Positions 26,788 through 34,743 of a DNA stretch of 64,000 nt are shown here, piece by piece (positions within the stretch are counted from its first letter, which is position 1; each line of letters starts with the position of its first letter). Under the pieces are notes generated by a model. That model made no database searches. It saw only the letters and a program-made list of their open reading frames with translations, and was not told the origin of the DNA. A program made the position numbers and the translations under genes. The stretch is from the NCBI GenBank assembly GCA_017437125.1, contig JAFSBV010000025.1:88389-152388 (forward strand), given 5' to 3'. The stretch comes from Bacteroidales bacterium (GTDB lineage: Bacteria; Bacteroidota; Bacteroidia; Bacteroidales; UBA932).

Positions 26788-28962
26788 ATGGCACAAAACG
26801 GATTGGATATGGACATTCAGTTTCTTCCGGGTGTGGGTCCCAAAAGATCCGCCCTGCTGAAGAAGGAGCTTGCCGTCGGAACGATAGGCGAGCTGATAAG
26901 GCTGTATCCATTCCGGTACATAGACAAGAGTTCATATATCAGGATATGCGACATCAGGCCAGACATGGCACATGTGCAGATAAGGGCTCGTGTGACACGC
27001 GTGGAACTGTTCGGCAATCCGGCATCAGACGCAGACAGGAACGATACTCCCCTGAAATTCAACACTATAAAGAGAATGAGCGTATGGATTTCAGACGGGA
27101 CAGGAGAAATGGAGACAGTGTTCTTCAAGGGCATAAAATGGATGTACGAGAAGCTGAAACCGGGACTTGACTTCGTATTCTTCGGAAAGCCGGTCTCATT
27201 CAACGGCAGGATAAACATTGTACATCCAGACGTCGATCCCGCAGCCGAAGCTTCAGTAGCCGGGAATACATACGGCGAAATGTCTTCAGGTACGATGACC
27301 GGAGTCTATCCGAGCACGGAAAAGCTCAAGACAGGAGGGGTCACAGGCAAGGTGATGAACAAGCTCATGGAAGCCGCCCTTTCGAAGGGACTGCCATCCG
27401 TCGAGGAAACGATGCCTGAATATCTTATGAAGCAATGCGGACTCGTTCCTCTGCATTTCGCTCTGAGGAACATACACTTTCCGAAAGACATGGCTTCGCT
27501 TGAAAAGGCTAAATACAGGCTCAAGTTCGAGGAACTGTTTTACCTTCAGCTTTCGCTGCTCAAGCAGAGATATGTAAGAAGCCGCGCCGACAACGGCATC
27601 CGTATGCCACGTGTCGGGGAAGCGTTCAACAGATGCTACGACGCGCTCCCTTTCCCGCTTACAGGGGCACAGAAAAGGGTGATTACGGAAATCCGCGATG
27701 ACATGAAGAGCGGTCATCAGATGAACCGCCTTCTCCAGGGAGACGTAGGAAGCGGCAAGACAATGGTTGCCGTACTCACAGCCCTTATAGCCATAGGAAA
27801 CGGTTATCAGGCATGTATAATGGCTCCCACGGAAGTACTTGCACAGCAGCATTTCAAGAACATACAGAAGTTCCTGGAGCCCACTGGAGTCAGGACAGCT
27901 TTGCTGACAGGAAGTTCAAAGACCTCTGAAAGACGTGAGGTCCATGCTGGTCTCGAGGACGGAAGCATCGGCATCATCGTCGGAACCCACGCCCTGATAG
28001 AAGACAATGTCGTTTTCCGCAACCTTGGACTTGCCATTATAGACGAACAGCACAGATTCGGAGTCGAGCAGAGATCCAAGCTATGGAGGAAGGCGTCCTG
28101 CGGGGCTCCGCCTCATGTACTCGTGATGACGGCCACACCTATTCCGCGCACCTTGGCAATGACACTTTACGGAGACCTCGACGTTTCAGTCATCGACGAG
28201 CTGCCTCCAGGAAGAAAGCCGATACAGACCATACATGCCACAGAAGGCAAACGACCTGCCCTATACAGGTTCATGCGTGACCAGATAGCCCTGGGACGTC
28301 AGATATTCATTGTATATCCGCTCATCAACGAAACTGAAAAACTTGATTATCAGAGTCTTGAAGCCGGAGCGGAAGAGATCATGAACAAGTTCCCGTTTCC
28401 TGAATACAAGACGGCAGTCGTTCATGGCAAGCAGCTGAATGATGTGAAGAAATTCAACATGGATGCCTTTGCAGCCGGACGTGCGGACATATTGGTCGCT
28501 ACTTCCGTGATTGAGGTGGGAGTGGACGTTCCGAATGCATCCGTCATGGTCATAGAAAGTGCTGAAAGATTCGGCCTGAGCCAGCTCCATCAGCTCCGCG
28601 GACGAGTGGGGCGAGGTAGCGAGAAGTCATTCTGCGTCCTCATGACTGGACATAAGATGAGCAAGGAGTCAAGGCGACGCATAGAGCTCATGTGCGCGAC
28701 AGAAAACGGATTCGAGTTGGCTGAAGAAGACATGAAGATGAGAGGCCCGGGAGATCTCGAGGGCACTCAGCAGAGCGGACTCCCGATCAGCCTGAACATA
28801 GCCTCCCTGGCCAAGGACGGACTGATCCTGAATGCCGCAAGAGACTGCGCGGATGCCGTTTTGAGAGAGGATCCGGGACTCACATCCGACCGTAACCAGA
28901 TCCTGCGCAGGGAATTGAGAAAAGAGAAATATCAGATAAAGGATTACAGTAAGATAAGTTGA
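26788..28962 (+). CDS. recG: ATP-dependent DNA helicase RecG
   Basis: A 724-residue helicase that regresses stalled replication forks and moves Holliday junctions. Start chosen at ATG 26788 (MAQNGLDMDIQFLPGVGPKR) because it leaves the usual eight residues before the D-I-x-x-L-x-GVGPKR motif; ATGs at 26737, 26770 and 26809 are alternatives, and a much longer frame into pdxA is not real. Domains: wedge/OB domain to about residue 250, then helicase motif LLQGDVGSGKT, VMAPTEVLAQQH, IIDEQHRFGVEQR (DEQH), VMTATPIPRTLA and QLRGRVGRG. A TACATTTG box (26773-26780) lies just upstream. Next gene one base downstream. Confidence 0.95.
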   Translation: MAQNGLDMDIQFLPGVGPKRSALLKKELAVGTIGELIRLYPFRYIDKSSYIRICDIRPDMAHVQIRARVTRVELFGNPASDADRNDTPLKFNTIKRMSVWISDGTGEMETVFFKGIKWMYEKLKPGLDFVFFGKPVSFNGRINIVHPDVDPAAEASVAGNTYGEMSSGTMTGVYPSTEKLKTGGVTGKVMNKLMEAALSKGLPSVEETMPEYLMKQCGLVPLHFALRNIHFPKDMASLEKAKYRLKFEELFYLQLSLLKQRYVRSRADNGIRMPRVGEAFNRCYDALPFPLTGAQKRVITEIRDDMKSGHQMNRLLQGDVGSGKTMVAVLTALIAIGNGYQACIMAPTEVLAQQHFKNIQKFLEPTGVRTALLTGSSKTSERREVHAGLEDGSIGIIVGTHALIEDNVVFRNLGLAIIDEQHRFGVEQRSKLWRKASCGAPPHVLVMTATPIPRTLAMTLYGDLDVSVIDELPPGRKPIQTIHATEGKRPALYRFMRDQIALGRQIFIVYPLINETEKLDYQSLEAGAEEIMNKFPFPEYKTAVVHGKQLNDVKKFNMDAFAAGRADILVATSVIEVGVDVPNASVMVIESAERFGLSQLHQLRGRVGRGSEKSFCVLMTGHKMSKESRRRIELMCATENGFELAEEDMKMRGPGDLEGTQQSGLPISLNIASLAKDGLILNAARDCADAVLREDPGLTSDRNQILRRELRKEKYQIKDYSKIS

Positions 28963-28963
28963 C

Positions 28964-29872
28964 ATGGTAACCGAACTGCTGAAGAAATATATCTGGCTTG
29001 TACAGACATTCATCCGCGCCGGAGAGCGTGGCCTCAACCTCGAAGAGATCTCCGGGAGGTGGGAGGAACGCTTCGACTCCCCCTACTCCAGAAGGACATT
29101 CAACAATCATCGCGAAGCTGTCGAGGAGGTGTTCGGGATAAGGATAGAGTGCAACCGCAGCACCAACCGCTATTTTATCGGAGGTTCGGAAGATGTTTCT
29201 GACGAATATGCCGAAAACGCATGGCTGATAAACACTTTCACGGTAAACAACATGCTTTCTCTCGGCAAGGAAAGGCTTTCAGGAAGGATTGCAGTGGAGG
29301 ATATTCCGTCCGGACACAGACACCTGACGACCGTACTTGAGGCCATGACCGAGAACCTTGAGATAGTCATCAGCTACTGCAAATACACAAGCTCGGAAGC
29401 TTCGGAATACACCTTGCGTCCATATGCCGTGAAGGAATTCGCCAAGCGATGGTACATTATCGGACACTGTGTGGAAAGGGACGGACTGAGGGTTTACGGA
29501 CTGGACAGAATCCTTTCGATGGAGGTCACATCCAGGAAATTCAGAATGCCCCGCAGGTTCGATGTTGACGAGCTGTTCGCGACAAGCTTCGGTATATATA
29601 TACCGGAAGGACCCGGCCAGACGATAAGATTCCGTACGAGTCCGACCGAAGCACGCTACCTTCGCGACCTGCCTGTCCATTCCAGCCAGAATGAAACAGC
29701 CGCTGATGAAGAACACGTGACGTTCGAGATATTCGTATGTCCGAACAAGGCCCTCATCATGGAGTTCTGCAAATACGGCAGCCGTCTCGAGGTACTCTCC
29801 CCCGCTCCAGTCCGAGAAGCTGTCGCCGCCGAACTCCGGAAAGCTGCAGGCATTTACACGAGTGCAACATAA
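28964..29872 (+). CDS. WYL-domain transcriptional regulator
   Basis: A 302-residue regulator. The N-terminal ~70 residues form a winged helix-turn-helix (LNLEEISGRWEERF, YSRRTFNNHREAVEEVFG); residues about 115-200 are a WYL domain with RPYAVKEFAKRWYIIGHC and LRVYGLDRILSMEV; the C-terminal WCX-like part follows. WYL proteins sense nucleic-acid or nucleotide ligands and often control DNA-repair or defence genes. It starts one base after the recG stop, so it is made with the helicase; a function in the DNA-damage response is plausible but inferred. Confidence 0.9.
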   Translation: MVTELLKKYIWLVQTFIRAGERGLNLEEISGRWEERFDSPYSRRTFNNHREAVEEVFGIRIECNRSTNRYFIGGSEDVSDEYAENAWLINTFTVNNMLSLGKERLSGRIAVEDIPSGHRHLTTVLEAMTENLEIVISYCKYTSSEASEYTLRPYAVKEFAKRWYIIGHCVERDGLRVYGLDRILSMEVTSRKFRMPRRFDVDELFATSFGIYIPEGPGQTIRFRTSPTEARYLRDLPVHSSQNETAADEEHVTFEIFVCPNKALIMEFCKYGSRLEVLSPAPVREAVAAELRKAAGIYTSAT

Positions 29873-29900
29873 AGCTCTGAAAACCAACAGATTAACGCAC

Positions 29901-29928
29901 AAGCCTGCATGGCAAGGAAGGCAGGCTT
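29901..29928 (+). terminator. Hairpin after the recG-WYL operon
   Basis: Arms AAGCCTGC (29901-29908) and GCAGGCTT (29921-29928) around 12 bases, 29 bases after the WYL stop. No T-run follows, so it may be a weak terminator or an mRNA 3'-end stabiliser. Confidence 0.4.
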
Positions 29929-29967
29929 ACCAAACAAACGATTGATAATCAAATATTTACATAGCAC

Positions 29968-32244
29968 ATGAAAAGTACAATAAAGACTGCTGTTGCAGCA
30001 GGAATCATCGCATTAACTTCATGCACCATGACAGAAAACGGAATCAGCAGTGAAGGCTATGTCGGAAAGAGCGATATAGTCATCGAAGACGGAAGGATGA
30101 CTCCGGAAGCGCTTCTGGCTTTCGGAAGGCTGTCCGACCCTCAGGTAAGTCCTGACGGAAAACACATCATGTACGGAGTCAGCTACACATCCGTTGCAGA
30201 GAACAGAAGTGTAAGAAACCTCTTCATCTGCAACATTGACGGCTCTGACAACCAGCAGCTTACAGAATCCGGTAAAAGCATATCGAATGCACGCTGGAGT
30301 GCAGACGGAAAGCACATCACATTCCTCATGGGTGGTCAGATATGGGCAGCTGATGCTGTCAGCGATGGCGGCAAATGGTCATTGAAGGATGCAAGGCAGA
30401 TCAGCAACGTCCCTGCCGGTGTCGGCGAATTCAAGATTTCACCGGACGAGAGCAAGGTGATGTACATAAGTTATGTCAAGAGCCATGTAAAGGCTCCGGC
30501 TGACTGCTATGAAGATCTTGACAAGTCCAATGCATATATGACGGATGACCTTATGTACAGGCACTGGGATCATACCGTGATGGAAATCCCTCATACTTTC
30601 GTGGCGGACTTCGGCTTTGACGGCATTGGCGAAGGAACCGACATCCTGGCAGGAGAGAAGGAGCTGTACGAGCTTCCTACCGAGCCGTTCGGCGGACTTG
30701 AACAGCTTGCATGGAGCCCGGACAGCAGGTACATTGCGTACTCTTGCAGGAAACTTGTCGGAAAGAGATATGCATTCTCGACAAATACAGAGATATACAT
30801 ATATAATGTAGAGACCGGACAGTGCGAGGTAATAGACATGAAGGGTGGTTATGACACTGATCCGATATGGAGTCCGGATGGCTCGAAGCTCGCATGGATA
30901 AGCATGGAGAGGGACGGCTACGAGGCTGACAAGCAGAGGCTCATGGTCGCTCAGGTTGACATGAAGGATGCAGACATGCCGAGAGTCTGGGAAGTAACCG
31001 ATGTGACAGCAGACTTCAAGTACAACGTATCCGGCCCATCATGGTCAGCTGATTCAAAGGATATATATTTTGCAGCCCTCGCAGAAGGCCTTCAGGGAAT
31101 ATTCGTTGCAGAAGGTCCGGACATGAGCCTGCCAGAAGGAGCGATGGCGAAACCTGCGGCATGGAAGATCGAAAGACTTACAGGCGAGGACATGTGGTAC
31201 GATTTCGGTTCTCCTTTCCACGTAGCAGAAGATGGCAAGACCCTTTATACCACATGGTGCAGCATGGACTTCCCGACCGAACTCGTCGCGGTCAAGCTGG
31301 GTGAAGACACTGAATATCAGCAGATCACGAAAGAGAACGAGCATATCCTTTCGCAGCTTGCAGAGCATGAGACTGAAGCAAGATATGTCAAGACTGTTGA
31401 CGGAAAGGACATGCTCACATGGGTACTCTATCCGCCTCAGTTCGATCCTTCGAAGAAGTATCCGGCAATCACCATATGCCTCGGAGGCCCTCAGGGCACT
31501 CTCAGCCAGGGATGGTCGTACAGATGGAATTACAGGCTCATGTGCTCTCAGGGATATGTGGTCGTACTTCCTAACAGACGTGGAACCACAGCTTTCGGAC
31601 AGGAATGGACGGAGCAGATTTCAGGTGACTATCCTGGTCTGAACATGCAGGACTATCTTGCAGCAGCCAGAAATATGAAAGCTGAGCCGTTCGTTGACAA
31701 GATGGCCGCATGCGGTGCAAGCTACGGAGGATATTCGGTTTATTACCTCTGCGGCACACACGGGGATGTATTTGACGCATTCGTGGCCCATGCCGGTATC
31801 TTCAATGAAGAGCATATGTATATGACGACCGAGGAAATGTGGTTTGCCAACTTCGACAACGGCGGTCTTCACGAAGCTGAATTCGATCCGAGAGTCGGAA
31901 CACCTGAATGTCCTGTAGGACCTGCAGGAGACGGGGTGACATTCGGAGGTATAAAGCAGGGAGGCTCTCCATGGAGCAATCTTCCTAAGGCGGAACGCCA
32001 CTACAGGCTCTCCCCTCACAAGCTTGTGACCAACTGGCACACTCCTCTCATGGTTATTCACGGAGGCATGGACTACCGTGTACCTGTTGATGAGGGAATG
32101 GCGGCATATAACGCTGCACAGATGATGGGAGTACCGTCAAGGCTCCTGATATTCCCGGACGAGAACCATTGGATACTCAAGCCGCAGAACGCCCTCATGT
32201 GGCATAGGGAATATTTCCGCTGGCTGGATCAGTGGTGCAGATAA
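29968..32244 (+). CDS. S9-family prolyl oligopeptidase-like serine peptidase, lipoprotein
   Basis: A 758-residue exported peptidase. A lipoprotein signal is present (LTSCTM, Cys at about residue 19). Residues ~45-440 are a WD40-like/beta-propeller region with repeats such as SPDSRYIAYS and WSPDGSKLAWI; the C-terminal alpha/beta-hydrolase has the nucleophile motif GASYGGY (Ser about residue 585), the Asp in HGGMDYRVP and the His in DENHWI. Such DPP-IV/DPP5-type enzymes trim dipeptides from proline- or hydrophobic-rich peptides in the periplasm. It stands alone between the WYL gene and a hairpin at 32258. Confidence 0.92.
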   Translation: MKSTIKTAVAAGIIALTSCTMTENGISSEGYVGKSDIVIEDGRMTPEALLAFGRLSDPQVSPDGKHIMYGVSYTSVAENRSVRNLFICNIDGSDNQQLTESGKSISNARWSADGKHITFLMGGQIWAADAVSDGGKWSLKDARQISNVPAGVGEFKISPDESKVMYISYVKSHVKAPADCYEDLDKSNAYMTDDLMYRHWDHTVMEIPHTFVADFGFDGIGEGTDILAGEKELYELPTEPFGGLEQLAWSPDSRYIAYSCRKLVGKRYAFSTNTEIYIYNVETGQCEVIDMKGGYDTDPIWSPDGSKLAWISMERDGYEADKQRLMVAQVDMKDADMPRVWEVTDVTADFKYNVSGPSWSADSKDIYFAALAEGLQGIFVAEGPDMSLPEGAMAKPAAWKIERLTGEDMWYDFGSPFHVAEDGKTLYTTWCSMDFPTELVAVKLGEDTEYQQITKENEHILSQLAEHETEARYVKTVDGKDMLTWVLYPPQFDPSKKYPAITICLGGPQGTLSQGWSYRWNYRLMCSQGYVVVLPNRRGTTAFGQEWTEQISGDYPGLNMQDYLAAARNMKAEPFVDKMAACGASYGGYSVYYLCGTHGDVFDAFVAHAGIFNEEHMYMTTEEMWFANFDNGGLHEAEFDPRVGTPECPVGPAGDGVTFGGIKQGGSPWSNLPKAERHYRLSPHKLVTNWHTPLMVIHGGMDYRVPVDEGMAAYNAAQMMGVPSRLLIFPDENHWILKPQNALMWHREYFRWLDQWCR

Positions 32245-32257
32245 GACCTTTTATACT

Positions 32258-32296
32258 CAGAACGTCCCTGAAGCAATGATCTTCAGGGACGTTCTG
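32258..32296 (+). terminator. Perfect 16-base-arm hairpin after the S9 peptidase
   Basis: Arms 32258-32273 and 32281-32296 are exact reverse complements around a seven-base loop, starting 14 bases after the peptidase stop. No strong T-run follows on either strand. It lies between the convergent S9 peptidase and the 51-codon ORF and may serve both. Confidence 0.6.
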
Positions 32297-32312
32297 CGTT
32301 AAGTACGAGTAG

Positions 32313-32468
32313 TCATTTTGAGTTACCTTTTTCCTCAGAAACCAGGATACCAGTAGCAAAACAAATGCTCATTGTAAAAAAGTGCGGCCATGCTCCATAA
32401 AGGGCAATTACAAGAAAAACTGCTCCTGCGGCATAACAGATTGCAGCCAGAATGTGTTCAAGTTCCAT
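32313..32468 (-). CDS. Small membrane protein (51 residues), function unknown
   Basis: A short minus-strand ORF from ATG 32466-32468 to TGA 32313-32315. The product is almost wholly hydrophobic apart from its ends: MELEHILAAICYAAGAVFLV, then a turn with GAWP, then a second hydrophobic stretch and a charged tail SEEKGNSK. Two short membrane helices are likely. I know no family for it. Support is indirect: the hydrophobic pattern with charged ends, a position between a hairpin and a regulatory region, and a dyad site 52 bases upstream shared with the neighbouring repressor gene. It could be a small stress or toxin-like peptide; that is a guess. Confidence 0.5.
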   Translation of the reverse strand: MELEHILAAICYAAGAVFLVIALYGAWPHFFTMSICFATGILVSEEKGNSK

Positions 32469-32520
32469 GACTACCCCATTTTTATATTATCACTACTAAA
32501 CTATATATATTGTCAATATC

Positions 32521-32531
32521 ACAATTTTTGT
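32521..32531. promoter_or_regulatory. Dyad site 1 (ACAATTTTTGT)
   Basis: ACAA-TTT-TTGT is an interrupted palindrome. It recurs exactly at 32711-32721, and both copies are followed by AA. This copy lies 53 bases upstream of the 51-codon ORF; candidate operator for the S24-like regulator at 32736. Confidence 0.45.
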
Positions 32532-32626
32532 AATACTTAACACATTTTTCATCATATCCTCATTTCGAAAATATCAGGCAATCCAATATTTTGGTGAATT
32601 TTCTGACTATTTTACAAAATAGTTGT

Positions 32627-32634
32627 TATATTTG
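32627..32634 (+). promoter_or_regulatory. -7 box upstream of the S24-like regulator
   Basis: TATATTTG followed by C, a full -7 match, about 100 bases upstream of the ATG; no TTTG at the -33 place (TGAC there). Surroundings are very AT-rich. Confidence 0.5.
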
Positions 32635-32710
32635 CAGCGTATTACGGAATGAGACACTGCAAAGTTAACACCATATTTGTAATATCCTACACTTTTTGAT
32701 AAAATTTATA

Positions 32711-32721
32711 ACAATTTTTGT
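32711..32721. promoter_or_regulatory. Dyad site 2 (ACAATTTTTGT)
   Basis: Second exact copy of the 11-base interrupted palindrome, 14 bases before the ATG of the regulator gene, where a bound repressor could block transcription or initiation (autoregulation inferred). Confidence 0.45.
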
Positions 32722-32735
32722 AAATTTATACACAA

Positions 32736-33422
32736 ATGCCGTTAAGACGCGAAATAGGTAAGACTATCAAAGAGTATTTCACTGAGATAGGAATGTCGCA
32801 GATCGAGGCCGCAAACGCGCTCGGGGTTCAGCAGGCCGCAGTAAGCAATCAGCTGAACGGCCGCCCATTCGGAAAGAATTCTGCAGCCAAATGGAACAAG
32901 GCTTTCGGTTTCAGGGTGAACTGGCTGCTCACCGGCGAAGGCCCGATGTTCGATGACGAAGGCAGCAGCACATTGAGAGAGTTCCACCCGTTAGAAGATC
33001 ACCCTGAACTTAATCACGAAGACGACATCCCCGTAATACCGGCCCGACTCTTCAGAGCCCCCGAGATCAACATATATGAATATGTCATGAACTCGCCGAA
33101 TGTCGAAAGGCTCCCGCCGGTTCCTCATTTCCAGAAGCACGACCTTTTTGCCACATGTCCGGGAGACGCAATGGCTCCACGCATCTGCAGAGGCTATCTA
33201 CTCGCGCTTCGAAGAATGCCGATAGATTCGACCATAATCAACGGAGAGATTTATGTGATCGACACTGTGTCACAAGGAATGTTCTTGAGAAGAATCATTG
33301 ACAACGGAGAAGGACTTACATTCATATCCGAGAATCATACGGATTTCCCCGACTTCTTACTCCCTTATGACGAAATCATCAACATATTCCGTGTTGTCGG
33401 AGTATTGATAACAAATCTGTAG
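32736..33422 (+). CDS. HTH / S24-like repressor without the catalytic serine
   Basis: A 228-residue phage-repressor-type regulator. Residues about 8-65 are a helix-turn-helix (MSQIEAANALGVQQAAVSNQ). Residues ~125-228 form an S24 (LexA/CI) C-terminal fold: CPGDAMAP, GYLLALRRM, GEIYVIDTV, LRRIIDNGEGL. The self-cleavage serine of the GDSM motif is Ala here, so RecA-stimulated autoproteolysis is not expected; the domain would serve for dimerisation only, or senses something else. An AT-rich upstream region with two identical dyads suggests autoregulation and control of the divergent 51-codon ORF. It ends before a strong terminator. Confidence 0.85.
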   Translation: MPLRREIGKTIKEYFTEIGMSQIEAANALGVQQAAVSNQLNGRPFGKNSAAKWNKAFGFRVNWLLTGEGPMFDDEGSSTLREFHPLEDHPELNHEDDIPVIPARLFRAPEINIYEYVMNSPNVERLPPVPHFQKHDLFATCPGDAMAPRICRGYLLALRRMPIDSTIINGEIYVIDTVSQGMFLRRIIDNGEGLTFISENHTDFPDFLLPYDEIINIFRVVGVLITNL

Positions 33423-33440
33423 AAATGTAGAAAACAAGAA

Positions 33441-33464
33441 AGAGGGCTTCTGCCCTCTTTTTTC
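33441..33464 (+). terminator. Intrinsic terminator of the S24-like regulator
   Basis: AGAGGGC-TTCT-GCCCTCT followed by a T-run, 18 bases after the stop codon. It also lies just past the 3' end of the convergent tRNA-Arg. Confidence 0.85.
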
Positions 33465-33466
33465 TG

Positions 33467-33538
33467 TACCCCCATGCGGAATCGAACCGCAACCGTCAGA
33501 ACCGGAATCTGAAATTCTATCCATTAAACTATAGGGGC
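33467..33538 (-). tRNA. tRNA-Arg (CCG anticodon)
   Basis: A 72-base cloverleaf on the minus strand: acceptor GCCCCTA with TGGGGGT (two G-U pairs), D-arm GTTTAATGGATAGAAT, anticodon arm TCAGA-TTCCGGT-TCTGA with anticodon CCG, T-arm GCGGTTCGATTCCGC. No CCA encoded. A TATCTTTG box lies at 33548-33555, about 10 bases upstream. Confidence 0.94.
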
Positions 33539-33637
33539 GAAGTATTGCAAAGATAGTCATTTTTGAGGATTTCGCCACAAAATCGGCGGTTATTACGTCA
33601 TGTGGCGAAAGTTTGGCACTTGTTTTCATGCTTTTTG

Positions 33638-33645
33638 TAATTTTG
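33638..33645 (+). promoter_or_regulatory. fabD promoter -7 box
   Basis: TAATTTTG followed by C, with a TTTG 22 bases before it (33612-33615); spacing is three longer than best. It stands 53 bases upstream of the fabD ATG. Confidence 0.5.
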
Positions 33646-33697
33646 CAACGGCATCCCGCATCACTCAGGGATGAAACACACCTAAACCATAAAGAAG

Positions 33698-34579
33698 ATG
33701 AAGAAAGCATATGTATTTCCGGGACAGGGCTCCCAGTTCCCAGGCATGGCAAAAGACCTGTATGAAAGCAATGAGACGGCCAGGGAAATGCTGGAAAAGG
33801 CCAATGATATCCTCGGATTCCGCATTACTGATATAATGTTTGACGGAACGGCTGAAGACCTCAGGCAGACAAAGGTCACCCAGCCGGCAATATTCCTGCA
33901 TTCAGTTGTCCTTGCAAGATGCCTTCCCGATTTCACCCCAGACATGGTTGCAGGACATTCTCTCGGAGAATTTTCCGCACTTGTAGCTGCTGGAGCAATG
34001 GACTTCGAAGAGGGGCTGAAACTCGTATCCATACGAGCACAAGCCATGCAGAAAGCCTGCGAGGCAGCCCCTGGATCAATGGCGGCCGTGATAGCGCTTC
34101 CGGCAGAAAAGGTTGAGGAAATATGTGCCTCATGCGCGGGAACAGTCATAGCGGCGAATTATAACTGCGAAGGTCAGATTGTGATTTCAGGAGAGAAGGA
34201 AGCTGTCGAAGAAGCTTGCATAAAGATGAAGGAGGCCGGAGCCAGGAGGGCGCTGCCACTTCCGGTAGGAGGAGCATTCCATTCTCCTCTTATGGAATCC
34301 GCACGCGAAGAACTTGCACACGGCATTGAAAAAGCCATATTCAAGACCCCGATGTGTCCTGTATATCAGAACGTTACAGCAGAAGCCTCGACAGATCCGG
34401 AGACGATCAAGGCCAACCTTCTGGCACAGCTGACATCTCCGGTAAGATGGACCCAGAGCGTCAGGAACATGATTTCTGACGGAGCAGGACAGTTCATAGA
34501 ACTTGGTCCGGGGAAGGTGTTGCAGGGACTGATTGCAAAGATAGCTCCTGAGCAAGTGAAAACCGAAGGACATCAGTAA
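33698..34579 (+). CDS. fabD: Malonyl-CoA:ACP transacylase
   Basis: A 293-residue enzyme that loads malonate onto acyl carrier protein for fatty-acid synthesis. The N-terminal FPGQGSQFPGMAKDL is the family signature; the active Ser is about residue 88 in AGHSLGEFSALVAAG; the partner His is in GGAFHSPLM; QNVTAEASTDP and the ending ELGPGKVLQGLI are typical. It is transcribed alone: a promoter box lies upstream and a strong terminator follows. Confidence 0.96.
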   Translation: MKKAYVFPGQGSQFPGMAKDLYESNETAREMLEKANDILGFRITDIMFDGTAEDLRQTKVTQPAIFLHSVVLARCLPDFTPDMVAGHSLGEFSALVAAGAMDFEEGLKLVSIRAQAMQKACEAAPGSMAAVIALPAEKVEEICASCAGTVIAANYNCEGQIVISGEKEAVEEACIKMKEAGARRALPLPVGGAFHSPLMESAREELAHGIEKAIFKTPMCPVYQNVTAEASTDPETIKANLLAQLTSPVRWTQSVRNMISDGAGQFIELGPGKVLQGLIAKIAPEQVKTEGHQ

Positions 34580-34592
34580 GGATTCATGACAC

Positions 34593-34621
34593 GACCGGCA
34601 AAAAAAGCCGGTCTTTTTTTT
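34593..34621 (+). terminator. Intrinsic terminator after fabD
   Basis: GACCGGC, a seven-A loop, GCCGGTC and eight T, 13 bases after the stop codon. Confidence 0.9.
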
Positions 34622-34654
34622 GATGTTTTTCATACATGTTTCCGCATTTTTCAC

Positions 34655-34662
34655 TAAATTTG
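34655..34662 (+). promoter_or_regulatory. PFOR promoter -7 box
   Basis: TAAATTTG, 81 bases before the ATG; no clear TTTG at the -33 place. Confidence 0.45.
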
Positions 34663-34743
34663 TATGATTATGTGCTCGTGCGCGAACACGGAACGAGATA
34701 AAATATTGATACACAAACAAATACTATATTAAAAAGAGAAATT

